From: Meira nashicola | Taxonomy: Eukaryota; Basidiomycota; Exobasidiomycetes; Exobasidiales; Brachybasidiaceae | DNA: 64,000 nt | NCBI GenBank assembly: GCA_001600355.1 | Contig: BCJU01000001.1 | Coordinates: forward strand, 703,178-767,177 | Reading direction: 5' to 3' | Shown: piece by piece, positions 9,234 through 20,243 of the stretch | Layout of the letters: every line of letters starts with the position of its first letter | How positions within the stretch are numbered: the first letter of the stretch is position 1 | Made by a program: the position numbers and the translations under genes | The notes under the pieces: generated by a model | The model's input: only the letters and a program-made list of their open reading frames with translations | What the model was told of the DNA's origin: nothing | The model's database searches: none

Positions 9234-12200
9234 TCAAACTAATCGGATCGTTGCTCCGCCAAGAGCTCTTTCGCCATACGGATGAGAATGTTGATGAGGT
9301 CGATTTGAGCCGTTAGGATGAGCGGCATTGGATGACTGACCATTATTTGCGTTTTTCGGATGAGAAATAACCCATTCTAGTGCACGCAAGCTACGCAAGA
9401 TGACCGTTTGACTGCTACTGGGACTAGCTAATTGTGTTAAAGCAGGACTATTGATATGCACAGTTGGAGCAACTTGTCTTTGTTGCGTTTGTTGAACGAT
9501 TGGAGCATGTTCGCCAGGATTGCTTTGAGACATTCTTCTTGATTCATCATGTTGATCATCTTCATTGCTATCATGAACAGGTGCAGGCGGCAAGCTCTCT
9601 AAAAGCATATCCAATTCAGCCAATAAATTCTTGCTGGCCATTCTTGCTTCCTCTTGCAAAGCATTTGTGATCAAATCGCGGGCGCCATCAATCGTAGCCA
9701 AATTAGAAGCAACAGCTAAAGTATTTTGGAAACCCTTTGAGCTAATGCTGGTAGACAATGGTTTGACGACTGCTGCCATGCGATCAGCAGCAATTTGAGG
9801 CATAACATCTGGCAAAGAAGAGGAATTGTTGCTTTCCTCGCTTTGAGTATTCAATACTTGCTTGGCTTTTTCAGTACTTTCACTGTTGGAAGCTTCAGTG
9901 CTTGCAGTAGCTGAAGTATTTGTAGCAGCAGCTGTTGATGTCTTATCCGCAGATTGTTTTGCATCAGCAGCTTCTTTAGCTTTCTTTACGTTAGACGCGA
10001 TCGTCGGTAATGGTCTTGTGACGGTATGTAACAATGCGATCAAGTTGTCAACCAATTGAGAATTTGCAAGGATGCTAGGTTTGCCCAACAAGATTAACAA
10101 GATATTGATCGGAGCGTTGCTACTTTGGACAGCTTGGCTTTTTTCCTTGCCTTTTAGCGTTTGCGTATTATGCACAGCAGTATTTCTTTTGAACCATTTC
10201 ATCAAACTATGATTGTTTGGATCGTCGCGCAAAAAGTAATAAGCAGCACGTTCGTTTGCACCTGCAAGATGCAACAACATCTCAATACTTCGTGAAGCAA
10301 TCAAAAATGGTGCTTCATCACCCGTACGGGAAATTGGAGCAATAGAAGCAGGATTTTGATTGGAAGAATTGTTTGCAGTGCCGGACGAATGTGTTGCCGC
10401 ACCAGGCGTTGAATTGACTCTACGTGTGTTTGGCCGAGTTGGAGTTTGAGCAGGCTTATTGTTATTCATCCTGCCACTCATATGAACATAGCTTCGGTCA
10501 ACAGCATTTGTTTCAGTACTGCAACTGTCTGCTAGCATCAACAATAACAAATTCAGCAATTCGTGTCTTGTCTTTGCATTTTCGGCAAGATTGATCATGA
10601 CATGACGAAGACCACTTTGTTGAGCATCCATTTGCGGGAAGAACATCAATCGGACAAGGGCTGCGATACCTGATTTATCAAGTAATTGGATAGCATCACG
10701 CGAACCGGGTTGAACTGCCTTATTTGCGGTAGACTCTGCATTTTGATTGTCTGTACCTCTGTTTGCATTATTCTCACGACCTGAACCATTCGTCTGACCA
10801 GATGGTCCACTCTGATCACCCGCTTCGATCGGCATGCCGGTAGCATCGAATCGCCTGTGTAATCTTCGCATGTCCACATGTCTGCGTTGCGTTCTTCTTG
10901 CTTCATCAGCTTCTGGCAGCATGTTTGCCGGTAAGCTGTCTAAGAAGCTTTGATCTTGGTCCATCAGCACAGCATTGCGCAAATCTGGTCCAAGTGTTGC
11001 CAAAAAACTTACAGGGTCAATCTCAGAAGGACCACCAGAGCTAGCATTATTACCATCGGTACCATTTCGACGATTCTCCCGACGAGCTTCTTCTAATCGA
11101 CGTCTTGCTCTTTCTTGTGCTTCTTGTTGGATAACTTCTGCTCGAATTTCTGGTGGTAATGCATCTAAGAATTCGGGAGCGATACTCGTTGAATCAGCAT
11201 TTGCACTAGGATCAGTTGATGATGTATTTCCATCTCTTGAAGCAGCTGCAGCGGCAACAGCAACCCGACGTTCGCGGAAATGTTGATTGAGAACTTCTTC
11301 GCGCATCTCTTCTGGCAAAGCTTCAAGGAAAGTTGGATCGATACCTGTATCTGTAATGTCAATCTCGCTGCCATTGAGTGTGGTAGTGATGCGTTGAGCT
11401 GCTTGAGCTTCTGGCTCGCTTTGTTCTGCTGTAGCGTTTTGGGGTTGTGTAACAGCTTGTTCGCCTTCGTTCGATGTTCTCTCACCAACGTTGGTTCGAT
11501 CAGTTTGAGCGGAAGCCGTTGTATCAAGCTCGTCCAAACCTTGCTGAAGCGAGCCTAACTCCAAATTGGCAGGAGTGGGAAGTGTAGAGTCAGTTGTCGA
11601 ACTTTCGACATTCTGTTGAGCTGTACTATCACTCATTTCTACATCGTTTCCAGTGCTCTGGCTTTCCGGATTTGTCGGTGCAGTCACTTCGACTTGAGTA
11701 GCTGAATCTCGTTGTTCATTCTCATTCTGATTTCCGCGGCGTAATTCTTCAAATTGTGCTCTAGCTTCGTTCAGTTCTCTTTCAACTCTTTCTTTCACTT
11801 GCTTTGCTTCTTCAACTTCAGCATTATTTTTACGCTTTTCTTCATCCAATTCCGCCTTTCTACGTTTTAGTTCTTCTTGATCACGCAGATAGCCCGATCT
11901 CAAAGCATTGATCATGTACGGACGTAGAGAGGATGATCTTTCATGTGCTTGTGGTCCATGTACAATTCGCGAAGCATCTGTCCAGCGAGTTGATGTTTGG
12001 GCTGGTGTAAATTCTTGAATGAGAGCGACGATATCGATCGGTCGATTGGAAGCTGAACGATCAGCAGCATCACCCTCTTGATCGTTTGATCGTCTGTTTT
12101 GAGAGCTACCAAAATTGGCATCGAAGCCGCGAGTGATGGTTTGTCCGCCAATCGACATTCTTGGCACACCTCCTTGCGAAGTGAGTGAGATACGAATAGG

Positions 12201-15200
12201 TTCATTGCTATTGCCAAGCATGCCAGCAGCACCACTTCTGGACAAAATTGTTTCCAAGAATTGCATTGCGCCACCTTCCATCATCTCTTCCAATGAACGA
12301 GCCCAATCTTGTTCGCGCTCTCCGCCACGTCTGTGAGCGTGATCTCTCCTGGTTGCCAACGAGCGATGTAAGCGAGACGTTGGATTACCCGAACGTGAAG
12401 CATCAGATTGCAGGTCTTGATGCAAAAGTGGATGCGAGACAATATCTTGGTCATTTGCTCCTAATCCCTCACCCATTAATGGGCGACGGCCGGTTCCACC
12501 GAATGCATACGCACGGCCACCACCAGGCAGAGGTTGACTGAGAGGATCTGAATCCCAATCCAACAATCTTCGTGATCTTGAGTGACGAGAAGAAGTAGCT
12601 CTTTGACGAATGAAAGCAAGTGGATTTACTGTAGTCGGTGCTACTTCTTGATTTTGCTCAGTTGCACCGCTTCCATTTGCGTTCCCTCTAGCCGAAGCTG
12701 ATGCTGGGCCTGGTACATTTGTCCATCCCCAATTAGCACCAAATCGATCAACAGGAGCAGCGTTGAAAGTTTCCATCGGATCCAACAGGCCAAGCGGTTG
12801 CAGTCCATCTTCGAAAACTTCTTCCAGTACAGACCCTTCGTCATCTTCTTCCATAGCTTCGTCTTCTTCTTCATCTTCGTCATCGTCCTCACCTTCGATC
12901 ATGATGGGCGCTGGAAGACCTTCAGGCCCAAGGTCATCGTGATTGTGACCATGGAAAATATGACCTGCTTGCTCAAATAATTCATGGGCATGATTCGCAT
13001 CGCCTTCAATAACAAAGTCTAATGCTTCACCGCCTTCATCGCCTTCGTCATCGCTGTCATCAAGGTCAATGATTTCGTCATCTTCATCAATCCATCCATC
13101 TTCGTCTCCTTCTTCGTCTTCATCGTCATCTTCATCATCATCGTCATCGCTATCGCTATCTGTCATGTCTTCATCTTCATCATCTTCTTCCATAACTTCC
13201 ACAATTCTTTCTTCGATATCGTCATCGCTATCATCACTGTCATCAGTATTTACGTCATCGAATCCCATTGGATGGTGCATATCGTCATCCATGTCTTCAT
13301 CTTCATCTTCGTCCTCCTCCTCATCCTCGTCGATTCCTTGATAGCCTCCTTCTAGATCACCAGTATGCATACCAAGACTTGAATTGCGATAGAAATCTGG
13401 TGTCTCTTCTCTGCCTTCTTCATGATCATGATGATCTTCTCCTTCATCCTCATCATCGTCTTCGTCCATATCATCATCCTCAATGGAGTCATCAGATGAA
13501 AATGAGACAGAATCATCTGAATCGATCAAAGTGCCACGCTGCTTTTCACCTTTGCGTTCAGCTCTGTTCATCTTGATAGCAACCTTAGTGAGATATTCGA
13601 GTGGCTTAAGAATTCGATCCAACAAAGGTTTTACCATTGGTAAGAACAAATCAACTTCTGCTAAAGCACTGGTCAAAGTATTGACAAAATTGCGCTCAAG
13701 CATTGTCTTGGCCAAATGCAACATCGAATCATCCCAAGGCCTTGCAGATGCTAGCGAAGAAGGATTTGCGTTTGGTTGAGCTTTGAGCAAACGGTAAGTC
13801 AAATCGGCCATAGAATACAATCGACCATATCTTGTCTCAACAGGCTCCATAGTCTTGGCGGCAGGAACAGGGACCGTTTGGGAAGTAGACTCTTTCATAG
13901 CTTTCGCAAGCGCGTCCAAAACAATTCTTCTCGTTTGACCTACTTCACCGTGATTATCTTTTGAGATTGTTGATCCAATGTCGGCACACAATGCGACAAT
14001 AACAGACATCGCCCAATTGGAAATTGTCATTATCCTCCGCATATCCTCATGTTCACGGGATGAAAGGAAACCAGACGGAATCAATTCGGTCAAAAAGAAA
14101 TGAAGGATAGAGCCTTGATTCTTGGTTTTCAAAGGCGTTGAATCCTTTTTCGATGCTGGATTATTATTGTTGAAAACATTGGAGCTGCTCACGGCTGTGT
14201 GCAGGGCCTTCCGTTTCGTAGAGTGTAAGAACGATGTCTTGCACACGAGGTAGGAAGACAATAACTCTGTCAATGTTTGCAGCAAGAATGATGTATAGAA
14301 AACTTGCTTTTCCCTCTCACCGCCTTCAGCTCTGGTCTTCTCTTCTTTCTTGTTTGCTGAATCAACCTCCATTTGATCGCCTTGTTGCTGCTTTCCAGGC
14401 AAGGTGCTTGCTTGCGGCTTTCTCATTAGAATTTCGCGCGAATAGCGGATCAATTGAGACAAAAGGAATTGCATCATAGTATCGCTTACAGAGCTTGGTT
14501 CCGTATTTCCAGTAGAAGGCGCGGCTTTCCCTTTGCCGGATTCATTTTCATCAACGTTGGTAGAATGAGCAGCGCTTTTGCTTGGTTTGGTAGGAGATTC
14601 TTGGGTCTCGTCCATCTGCTCGTCTGCATCCCTATCCAAAGGCGATGTGAAAGGTTGAGAATCTTGGGCGCTGTCACGATCTTTTTGTGTATCAATCGCT
14701 TTGACAAATCCTTGGCCTTTTGCGACAGAATAATCGACCAGATGAACAGATTCTTGTAGAATTTCGATAAAGATGTTCGGATCCCGTAACATTGCATAAG
14801 ACAAAGCACGAGTCAAAGTGGTAGTATCGATAGTCTTTGTACGTTGATGAGAAAGCCACATGAGGATGTCTTGCTTCATAGTAGAGCGCAGAATTTGCAC
14901 ATCCGATTCCAAAACATTGCGCAAGATGATGACGGATAAAGCACGGCAACCAGCAATTTGATCAGGATCCAGAGCAGCAAAAGGTTTGAGCAACTTTTGC
15001 AATTCCTCCCGTTGACCAAATTGAGCAGCAATTGACCTACGCCTGGTCAATATGACAAGGAAACGATATACAGCCAGCCAATCATCGCGTGTTAAAGAAT
15101 TGAAATGCTCAAATTGAGCCAAACAAAAGCTTAATAGTTGAGGTAGATCATCATCGAATAGAGTCGAAGGTGTAACGCGAATCGAGCCGGCATCAGCTCC

Positions 15201-18200
15201 AGCTTCCTTTTCTTCAATCTTGACAGATTCGATTTCGTACTCTGCTCTCAAGACAGATGTGAGCACCAAAAGAAGAGAGGCAAGCCAAATTGGGCGCGAG
15301 CTATTCTCTTGCATTCTACCCATATAGGATTTCACAAGAGTTACCAAAGAGCCCATAAATCTTTTAGCTTTTTCGGGTGACAATTTGATCGTGACTGTAG
15401 TGTCATGGAAGATAAGAGCCAAAAGATGTAAGCGAACAGAGATTGACTTTTCTCCTTCACCATTTGTGGCCGTCTTTGATTTTTCCTCTACATCATCGAA
15501 AAGTGAGACGAGTATTTCGCTATTTGCAAATGAATTGCTTACCAAATGAACCGCCGTCTTTACATCAAATACCAAAGCACCGTGTCTTTCAGCTAATTGC
15601 AATGCTCTTTGAACCAAAGTTTTCTTGATCTCAGATCGTGACTTATTCAGTTCATCTGTCATACGCTTGATTTCTTCTACCTCTGCTTCGGAATCTTCCG
15701 TCGCGCCTGCATCATCTTTTTGCACCGACTCTTCTACCTGTCCTTCTGCTTGAGCACTGGAAGAAGTTCTCATCTCAACGTCATTTTGCTGTGTTGGATT
15801 GATCTCATTCATAGGCGCAATGGGTAATGCTTGCGAGAGCATGTCAACAATACTATCGCTTACGCTTACTTGGCCAGCGGCATCGTCTTCAGTCCCGTGC
15901 TCTGCATTTGCATCGCCTGTTGCAGGACCTGCTTGATCTTCCAAGGTAGCTTCCGCCGTATTAGCGCTGCCTTCTTCAGCTGTTGTGGTTGTTGTTGTCG
16001 CAGCATTTGAATTTGATGCTTCGTTTTGTCGAGTACCAGACGACTGCTCCGGTGCATCATCGTCCATCATGGAAGTCACCACTTCTGGATGCATCAATAG
16101 ATATTCTGCAGCAGCACTCAAATTATTTGCACAACGGACCAAAGCATGGCGAGCTGCACGTCTTGGAAAACCCATATCCATCAATTGTCGAATGCGATTT
16201 TCATCGGGTATCAAAGCTGAACCGCGACTTCGAATACTACCCAATCCGCCGGTCAAACCTGCCAAAGCGGCTGGCAACCCGATTGCACCAGCAGAGGCAG
16301 AAGATCCTGCTAAAGCACTTGCTGCGCCGAGCGGATGATGCGTTTGAGAAGAAGTCTCACGCTTTGGTGGCTTTGACTCTCCATCAGCTTCAATGATCCG
16401 TAAAATAATTTGTAAAACTGTGCTGCTGATTCCAAATGGTGCATGCTCTAGCCAAGCTTTGTTCCAAATTTCCAAGATGACAGGCAAGATTGTTGAACGC
16501 ATATGGATCAATGTCTCGTGTGGATCGAAATAATCGGAAGATGATCTCTTTACACCTTCTTTGGATGTCATCGTTTGAGTTGCAGGAGATTCGAGAAGCG
16601 CTTTTGAGGATACCAATTTCAAGAATAAGTCCAAACAAGCTCGGATGCCGCTGCAAATATAACCTAATTGTACAGCATCATTCAAGTCCGAATTCGGTTT
16701 AGGCTTTCCATCAGGCTCAAAGTGGGACTGTAATTCGGTCAAAAGATGATTGCAATTGACAATCAGTTGATCCAATCCACCCTCGCGTAAGAATGGAACT
16801 AGAACAAAGGTTTGCGCATTTCCGATATTGCTCGGCCTTTCGTCATACAGAAGCTTGAGTGTTTGTTGCATGGCTGAAGTTGAATAAGCACAACTCAAAA
16901 CTGCTTGATCGCAATCCTTCCACACCAGGAATTCACGCAAACTTTTACCCATCTGACTGGCTGTAAGCATAGCAAGACGCTTGTGAGTGTGATCGTGTGA
17001 GCGACGTGAGGAGAGCAATCTATCTGTTTCGGAGAAGAAGGCTGATAACGACATCTTGACAGCGGAAACAATGTAGCGCAAAGCTGCGGCATTCTTCATG
17101 ATTGGATCTGATTTATCGAGAGTACGATTCTGTATATTCTCGATAGTTCTTAGACCCTCTTCTTTGCTGGGAACATTGACGCCTTCGGATCCTTCTACTT
17201 CCATGATGATAGGTAGATTGCTAGCTTGCGATACTGCAGTTGTTCGATCCTGATCAGTTGACTTGTCCTTGTCGCTTGGAAGCAGTGATCTTGCTGGCGC
17301 AGAAGCACGGAAAAGGATGCTTTCCCAAACCCAATCTCTGTGAAAGTGTGACAAGTCTGAAATTGTGGATGCGTTTGTGTTTGACTCGCCATTACCAGAA
17401 CTATTCGTGCCATTGATTACCTGCAAGAAAGGCGCTGGTGTCTTCGAACCGGCGTATGTGAGCGTTGGCGCTACATCAGATAGTAATTGAATACGAGCAT
17501 TCATCTTTATCAATTGGCGGAATTGTGAGTCGTATTTCTGAAGATCATCGTCAGTAAGAGGTGCTATGAGTTTAATCAAATTTGATTCATTCTGAGAGTG
17601 TGCCCAGATGTCCTTCGTTTCGTCAATAGATTTCTTCACTTCTCCCAAGAGACCTTGAATGACCACAGTTGGGCTTATTTCTGCAATGTAGCGTATCAAG
17701 TGGACAATTGAATCGGCAGACGTTGATGCTCCAAAATTGTACGATACACAAGGTAGATCGTAAAAATTTAAAATGTGAACCAAACCGTCCACTTTGAGAA
17801 AATCTTTGCAATGATTCGCCGATTGGAAAAATATCTCTAAGAAACGAGCAGTCACATCCACATATTGGCCAACAATATTAACATCCTTTACTGCCTCATT
17901 CTTCTTCACTTCGGAATCATCCGCCAAGATATCGCCAAAAGCAATCACGCGCTCAGCTTTACTAGAATGCAATTGGTCTAACGAAGATTGCTCTGCTTTG
18001 GAAAGATGATATGCAGAAATTTCCTCCACAGGTGGCGCTTCAAACTCATTTCCTGCTTTTTGAATTTGTTTCAAAACTTCGACTAATCCTTCGATCACTG
18101 ACTGCTTCATGGTTGGCTGGTGTCGGGTCAGTTCATCAATCGATGCTCCAAAAACAGTGACATTGTCTTGATCTGATAGAACCTTGATGTGTCTCTCTGA

Positions 18201-20243
18201 AGTGAGTAGAGAAAGAAGTTTCGGAATAATAGGTTCTGCTCCAAACATATCCAAGCCTGATTGATTCAAACAAAGTGCACCAACCGCATTCGGTACAGCA
18301 TTGATCACATCGAAATGAGGCTCGATATCATCTTTGATTAAAGATAAGAATGCTTCTGGAAGTTTCTTTTCCTGGATGATGCCGAGCGAAGTTGGTTCAT
18401 TGTGCACAAATGTTGCCATGATATTCATACTCAGGGCAAGATTTTGTGGGCCAAATACTTTTCGATGAGCCATGATAGCTTTGATTGAAGCGAGCATTGA
18501 TGTATCGACTAAGTTCCGTAAACCTTCAGCAGTGCCAGTGGAAACCATCATGTGTGAGATAGATTGCAAAAATGCCCGCAGGAGATGCGCACGTCCAAAA
18601 GGAATCTTGCCATATAAAGCCTCGAGAGAATTTTTGGGTGATTTATCTTCTTCGATCTCTTGCATTTCATCTGCATTTGCTTGAATGCCCCTTTCTACTT
18701 CCTCTTCAATACGACGGACAAACACCTCGAGACCTTGTGCTTGACAGAAGAGATTGAATGCAGGCAAGTATGCATATATCACGCTATCCAATAGGCCCAA
18801 AGCACGAGTCATACTGCGTTGAACGATATATGTCTCGGGTTTAGCACGATCGATGAGTTGAACAAGCAATTGTACAAGACCTGCTCCGACCACAAGCCCA
18901 CTTCCAACAGATGTTGAGGTCACAAAAGACACGAGACCATAAAATGCGTCAATCAGTTGATCACAACGTGAAGGTTGTCCTGTTGCCAAATCATCGATGA
19001 TTGCACGAAGCACTTGCATGAGCACACCGTGATTGACTGATGCACTTAACGAACTTAACACCTCGTTGAGCTTGCTACGATAACGGCCAAGGGCATCTAG
19101 TGCATACAGAGCGCCTGCGACAATATTTTGCGGCAAATCATGCTCAGGTTTGACGAGTGCAGCTAGACGACTGACGATGTCCGGTTCATACAAGAACAAT
19201 TGTGTTGATGCTGTATTCTCGGATGTGATGTGCGCATAACAAGCTATGGCCAGCAATCGACAAGTCAATAGCTGACGACGTTGCTCTAGGCTTGATAAGG
19301 ATGTGGCAAATCTTAGCTTCTGAAATAATTCGAATTGATCTTCTTGAGGAACGTGATGTGTTTCAATCGCATCTGCTAAGATATCCATTGCATCCTTTGC
19401 CAGTGCTTGCACATCACCAAGATCGATTGTCGTCAAACCTTCTTCTGTACTTGCTGATGCTTCATTAGAAACACTTCCCAATGAATGCATAGTCGAAGGA
19501 GCTGCTTGAAGACCTGTATTCACACTGGTGCTGGTAGATGCCATTCTATCGCGTGGTCTTGTACGAACAGGTGTGGTGGCAGGCGTTCCTTCTACATTTG
19601 AAGCATCTTGCATGGCTGTCCATGAATCGGCTTTGCTTGTGCTTTCACCAACTGAACGACGGTAAAATTGAAAGCGGACATGAGAGAATGATGATGGAAT
19701 TTGAATCGAATCCTTTACAAAATCCACGCTATCCATCCCATGTTCGCGCGGAGCCCATGTGACTGCCATGGTAGCAAGACGTTCTTGTGAGGGCAAAAGC
19801 TCAGCGCGAGGATGTTGGCCACTATGCTGTTGAGCAAAACGTAAGAATAGACGAAGAGTTGCTTCAAGTACATCGATATCACGAGCAAAGAGAAGATTTC
19901 TGAGATGCTCATAAGAGTTGTACAATTTGCGACTTGTGCTATTTTCGATTAGTAAACGACTGAAATGTAAAATGGAAATGATTAATCGTTTTCGCAAAGG
20001 AGTGAATTCGTTTATTTGTAAATTGGACAAATCGTAATCACGACAGGTTTCCTCTAAAATTGTATCGAATCGATTCAAAGCAGGAACCCAAAAATGTAAA
20101 TCGCCACGTGGCCAGCACCACTCAACGATACCGTCCAAGATATTTGGCAATTCGTCATCGCTGGCTTTCATTACCTGTTCCATCAACTTTTGCACTTGAG
20201 GAATTGGCTCAGCCAAGCGTTTTGGCATTTTTGTAATCTTCAT
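9234..20243 (-). CDS. TOM1/HUWE1-like giant protein lacking a HECT domain
   Basis: An intronless 3669-residue frame starting at the ATG at 20243 (a second ATG is five codons on). The N-terminal ~1000 residues match the armadillo-like DUF908/DUF913 region of HUWE1/Tom1 ubiquitin ligases (PKRLAEPIPQVQKLM..., VEWCWPRGDLHFWVPALNRFD). A UBA domain lies at ~1335-1375 (IRQLMDMGFPRRAARHAL). A very acidic Asp/Glu stretch spans ~2227-2470. Two DUF4414-type motifs follow at ~2966 and ~3021 (DPTFLEALPEEMREEVL; APEFLDALPPEIRAEVI). The conserved IQLLDKSGIAALVRLMFFPQ block is at ~3184, and a later helical region ends near 3600. Family members continue for several hundred residues to a C-terminal HECT domain with the catalytic cysteine; here a TGA ends the frame after GGATIRLV. 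The ligase role is therefore uncertain. The neighbour upstream is the divergent cullin-4. Confidence 0.9.
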   Translation of the reverse strand: MKITKMPKRLAEPIPQVQKLMEQVMKASDDELPNILDGIVEWCWPRGDLHFWVPALNRFDTILEETCRDYDLSNLQINEFTPLRKRLIISILHFSRLLIENSTSRKLYNSYEHLRNLLFARDIDVLEATLRLFLRFAQQHSGQHPRAELLPSQERLATMAVTWAPREHGMDSVDFVKDSIQIPSSFSHVRFQFYRRSVGESTSKADSWTAMQDASNVEGTPATTPVRTRPRDRMASTSTSVNTGLQAAPSTMHSLGSVSNEASASTEEGLTTIDLGDVQALAKDAMDILADAIETHHVPQEDQFELFQKLRFATSLSSLEQRRQLLTCRLLAIACYAHITSENTASTQLFLYEPDIVSRLAALVKPEHDLPQNIVAGALYALDALGRYRSKLNEVLSSLSASVNHGVLMQVLRAIIDDLATGQPSRCDQLIDAFYGLVSFVTSTSVGSGLVVGAGLVQLLVQLIDRAKPETYIVQRSMTRALGLLDSVIYAYLPAFNLFCQAQGLEVFVRRIEEEVERGIQANADEMQEIEEDKSPKNSLEALYGKIPFGRAHLLRAFLQSISHMMVSTGTAEGLRNLVDTSMLASIKAIMAHRKVFGPQNLALSMNIMATFVHNEPTSLGIIQEKKLPEAFLSLIKDDIEPHFDVINAVPNAVGALCLNQSGLDMFGAEPIIPKLLSLLTSERHIKVLSDQDNVTVFGASIDELTRHQPTMKQSVIEGLVEVLKQIQKAGNEFEAPPVEEISAYHLSKAEQSSLDQLHSSKAERVIAFGDILADDSEVKKNEAVKDVNIVGQYVDVTARFLEIFFQSANHCKDFLKVDGLVHILNFYDLPCVSYNFGASTSADSIVHLIRYIAEISPTVVIQGLLGEVKKSIDETKDIWAHSQNESNLIKLIAPLTDDDLQKYDSQFRQLIKMNARIQLLSDVAPTLTYAGSKTPAPFLQVINGTNSSGNGESNTNASTISDLSHFHRDWVWESILFRASAPARSLLPSDKDKSTDQDRTTAVSQASNLPIIMEVEGSEGVNVPSKEEGLRTIENIQNRTLDKSDPIMKNAAALRYIVSAVKMSLSAFFSETDRLLSSRRSHDHTHKRLAMLTASQMGKSLREFLVWKDCDQAVLSCAYSTSAMQQTLKLLYDERPSNIGNAQTFVLVPFLREGGLDQLIVNCNHLLTELQSHFEPDGKPKPNSDLNDAVQLGYICSGIRACLDLFLKLVSSKALLESPATQTMTSKEGVKRSSSDYFDPHETLIHMRSTILPVILEIWNKAWLEHAPFGISSTVLQIILRIIEADGESKPPKRETSSQTHHPLGAASALAGSSASAGAIGLPAALAGLTGGLGSIRSRGSALIPDENRIRQLMDMGFPRRAARHALVRCANNLSAAAEYLLMHPEVVTSMMDDDAPEQSSGTRQNEASNSNAATTTTTTAEEGSANTAEATLEDQAGPATGDANAEHGTEDDAAGQVSVSDSIVDMLSQALPIAPMNEINPTQQNDVEMRTSSSAQAEGQVEESVQKDDAGATEDSEAEVEEIKRMTDELNKSRSEIKKTLVQRALQLAERHGALVFDVKTAVHLVSNSFANSEILVSLFDDVEEKSKTATNGEGEKSISVRLHLLALIFHDTTVTIKLSPEKAKRFMGSLVTLVKSYMGRMQENSSRPIWLASLLLVLTSVLRAEYEIESVKIEEKEAGADAGSIRVTPSTLFDDDLPQLLSFCLAQFEHFNSLTRDDWLAVYRFLVILTRRRSIAAQFGQREELQKLLKPFAALDPDQIAGCRALSVIILRNVLESDVQILRSTMKQDILMWLSHQRTKTIDTTTLTRALSYAMLRDPNIFIEILQESVHLVDYSVAKGQGFVKAIDTQKDRDSAQDSQPFTSPLDRDADEQMDETQESPTKPSKSAAHSTNVDENESGKGKAAPSTGNTEPSSVSDTMMQFLLSQLIRYSREILMRKPQASTLPGKQQQGDQMEVDSANKKEEKTRAEGGEREKQVFYTSFLLQTLTELLSSYLVCKTSFLHSTKRKALHTAVSSSNVFNNNNPASKKDSTPLKTKNQGSILHFFLTELIPSGFLSSREHEDMRRIMTISNWAMSVIVALCADIGSTISKDNHGEVGQTRRIVLDALAKAMKESTSQTVPVPAAKTMEPVETRYGRLYSMADLTYRLLKAQPNANPSSLASARPWDDSMLHLAKTMLERNFVNTLTSALAEVDLFLPMVKPLLDRILKPLEYLTKVAIKMNRAERKGEKQRGTLIDSDDSVSFSSDDSIEDDDMDEDDDEDEGEDHHDHEEGREETPDFYRNSSLGMHTGDLEGGYQGIDEDEEEDEDEDEDMDDDMHHPMGFDDVNTDDSDDSDDDIEERIVEVMEEDDEDEDMTDSDSDDDDDEDDDEDEEGDEDGWIDEDDEIIDLDDSDDEGDEGGEALDFVIEGDANHAHELFEQAGHIFHGHNHDDLGPEGLPAPIMIEGEDDDEDEEEDEAMEEDDEGSVLEEVFEDGLQPLGLLDPMETFNAAPVDRFGANWGWTNVPGPASASARGNANGSGATEQNQEVAPTTVNPLAFIRQRATSSRHSRSRRLLDWDSDPLSQPLPGGGRAYAFGGTGRRPLMGEGLGANDQDIVSHPLLHQDLQSDASRSGNPTSRLHRSLATRRDHAHRRGGEREQDWARSLEEMMEGGAMQFLETILSRSGAAGMLGNSNEPIRISLTSQGGVPRMSIGGQTITRGFDANFGSSQNRRSNDQEGDAADRSASNRPIDIVALIQEFTPAQTSTRWTDASRIVHGPQAHERSSSLRPYMINALRSGYLRDQEELKRRKAELDEEKRKNNAEVEEAKQVKERVERELNEARAQFEELRRGNQNENEQRDSATQVEVTAPTNPESQSTGNDVEMSDSTAQQNVESSTTDSTLPTPANLELGSLQQGLDELDTTASAQTDRTNVGERTSNEGEQAVTQPQNATAEQSEPEAQAAQRITTTLNGSEIDITDTGIDPTFLEALPEEMREEVLNQHFRERRVAVAAAAASRDGNTSSTDPSANADSTSIAPEFLDALPPEIRAEVIQQEAQERARRRLEEARRENRRNGTDGNNASSGGPSEIDPVSFLATLGPDLRNAVLMDQDQSFLDSLPANMLPEADEARRTQRRHVDMRRLHRRFDATGMPIEAGDQSGPSGQTNGSGRENNANRGTDNQNAESTANKAVQPGSRDAIQLLDKSGIAALVRLMFFPQMDAQQSGLRHVMINLAENAKTRHELLNLLLLMLADSCSTETNAVDRSYVHMSGRMNNNKPAQTPTRPNTRRVNSTPGAATHSSGTANNSSNQNPASIAPISRTGDEAPFLIASRSIEMLLHLAGANERAAYYFLRDDPNNHSLMKWFKRNTAVHNTQTLKGKEKSQAVQSSNAPINILLILLGKPSILANSQLVDNLIALLHTVTRPLPTIASNVKKAKEAADAKQSADKTSTAAATNTSATASTEASNSESTEKAKQVLNTQSEESNNSSSLPDVMPQIAADRMAAVVKPLSTSISSKGFQNTLAVASNLATIDGARDLITNALQEEARMASKNLLAELDMLLESLPPAPVHDSNEDDQHDESRRMSQSNPGEHAPIVQQTQQRQVAPTVHINSPALTQLASPSSSQTVILRSLRALEWVISHPKNANNGQSSNAAHPNGSNRPHQHSHPYGERALGGATIRLV

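Noticed and set aside
13069..13341. Ser-rich open frame on the plus strand
   Set aside because: Antisense shadow of the acidic Asp/Glu tract of the TOM1-like gene.
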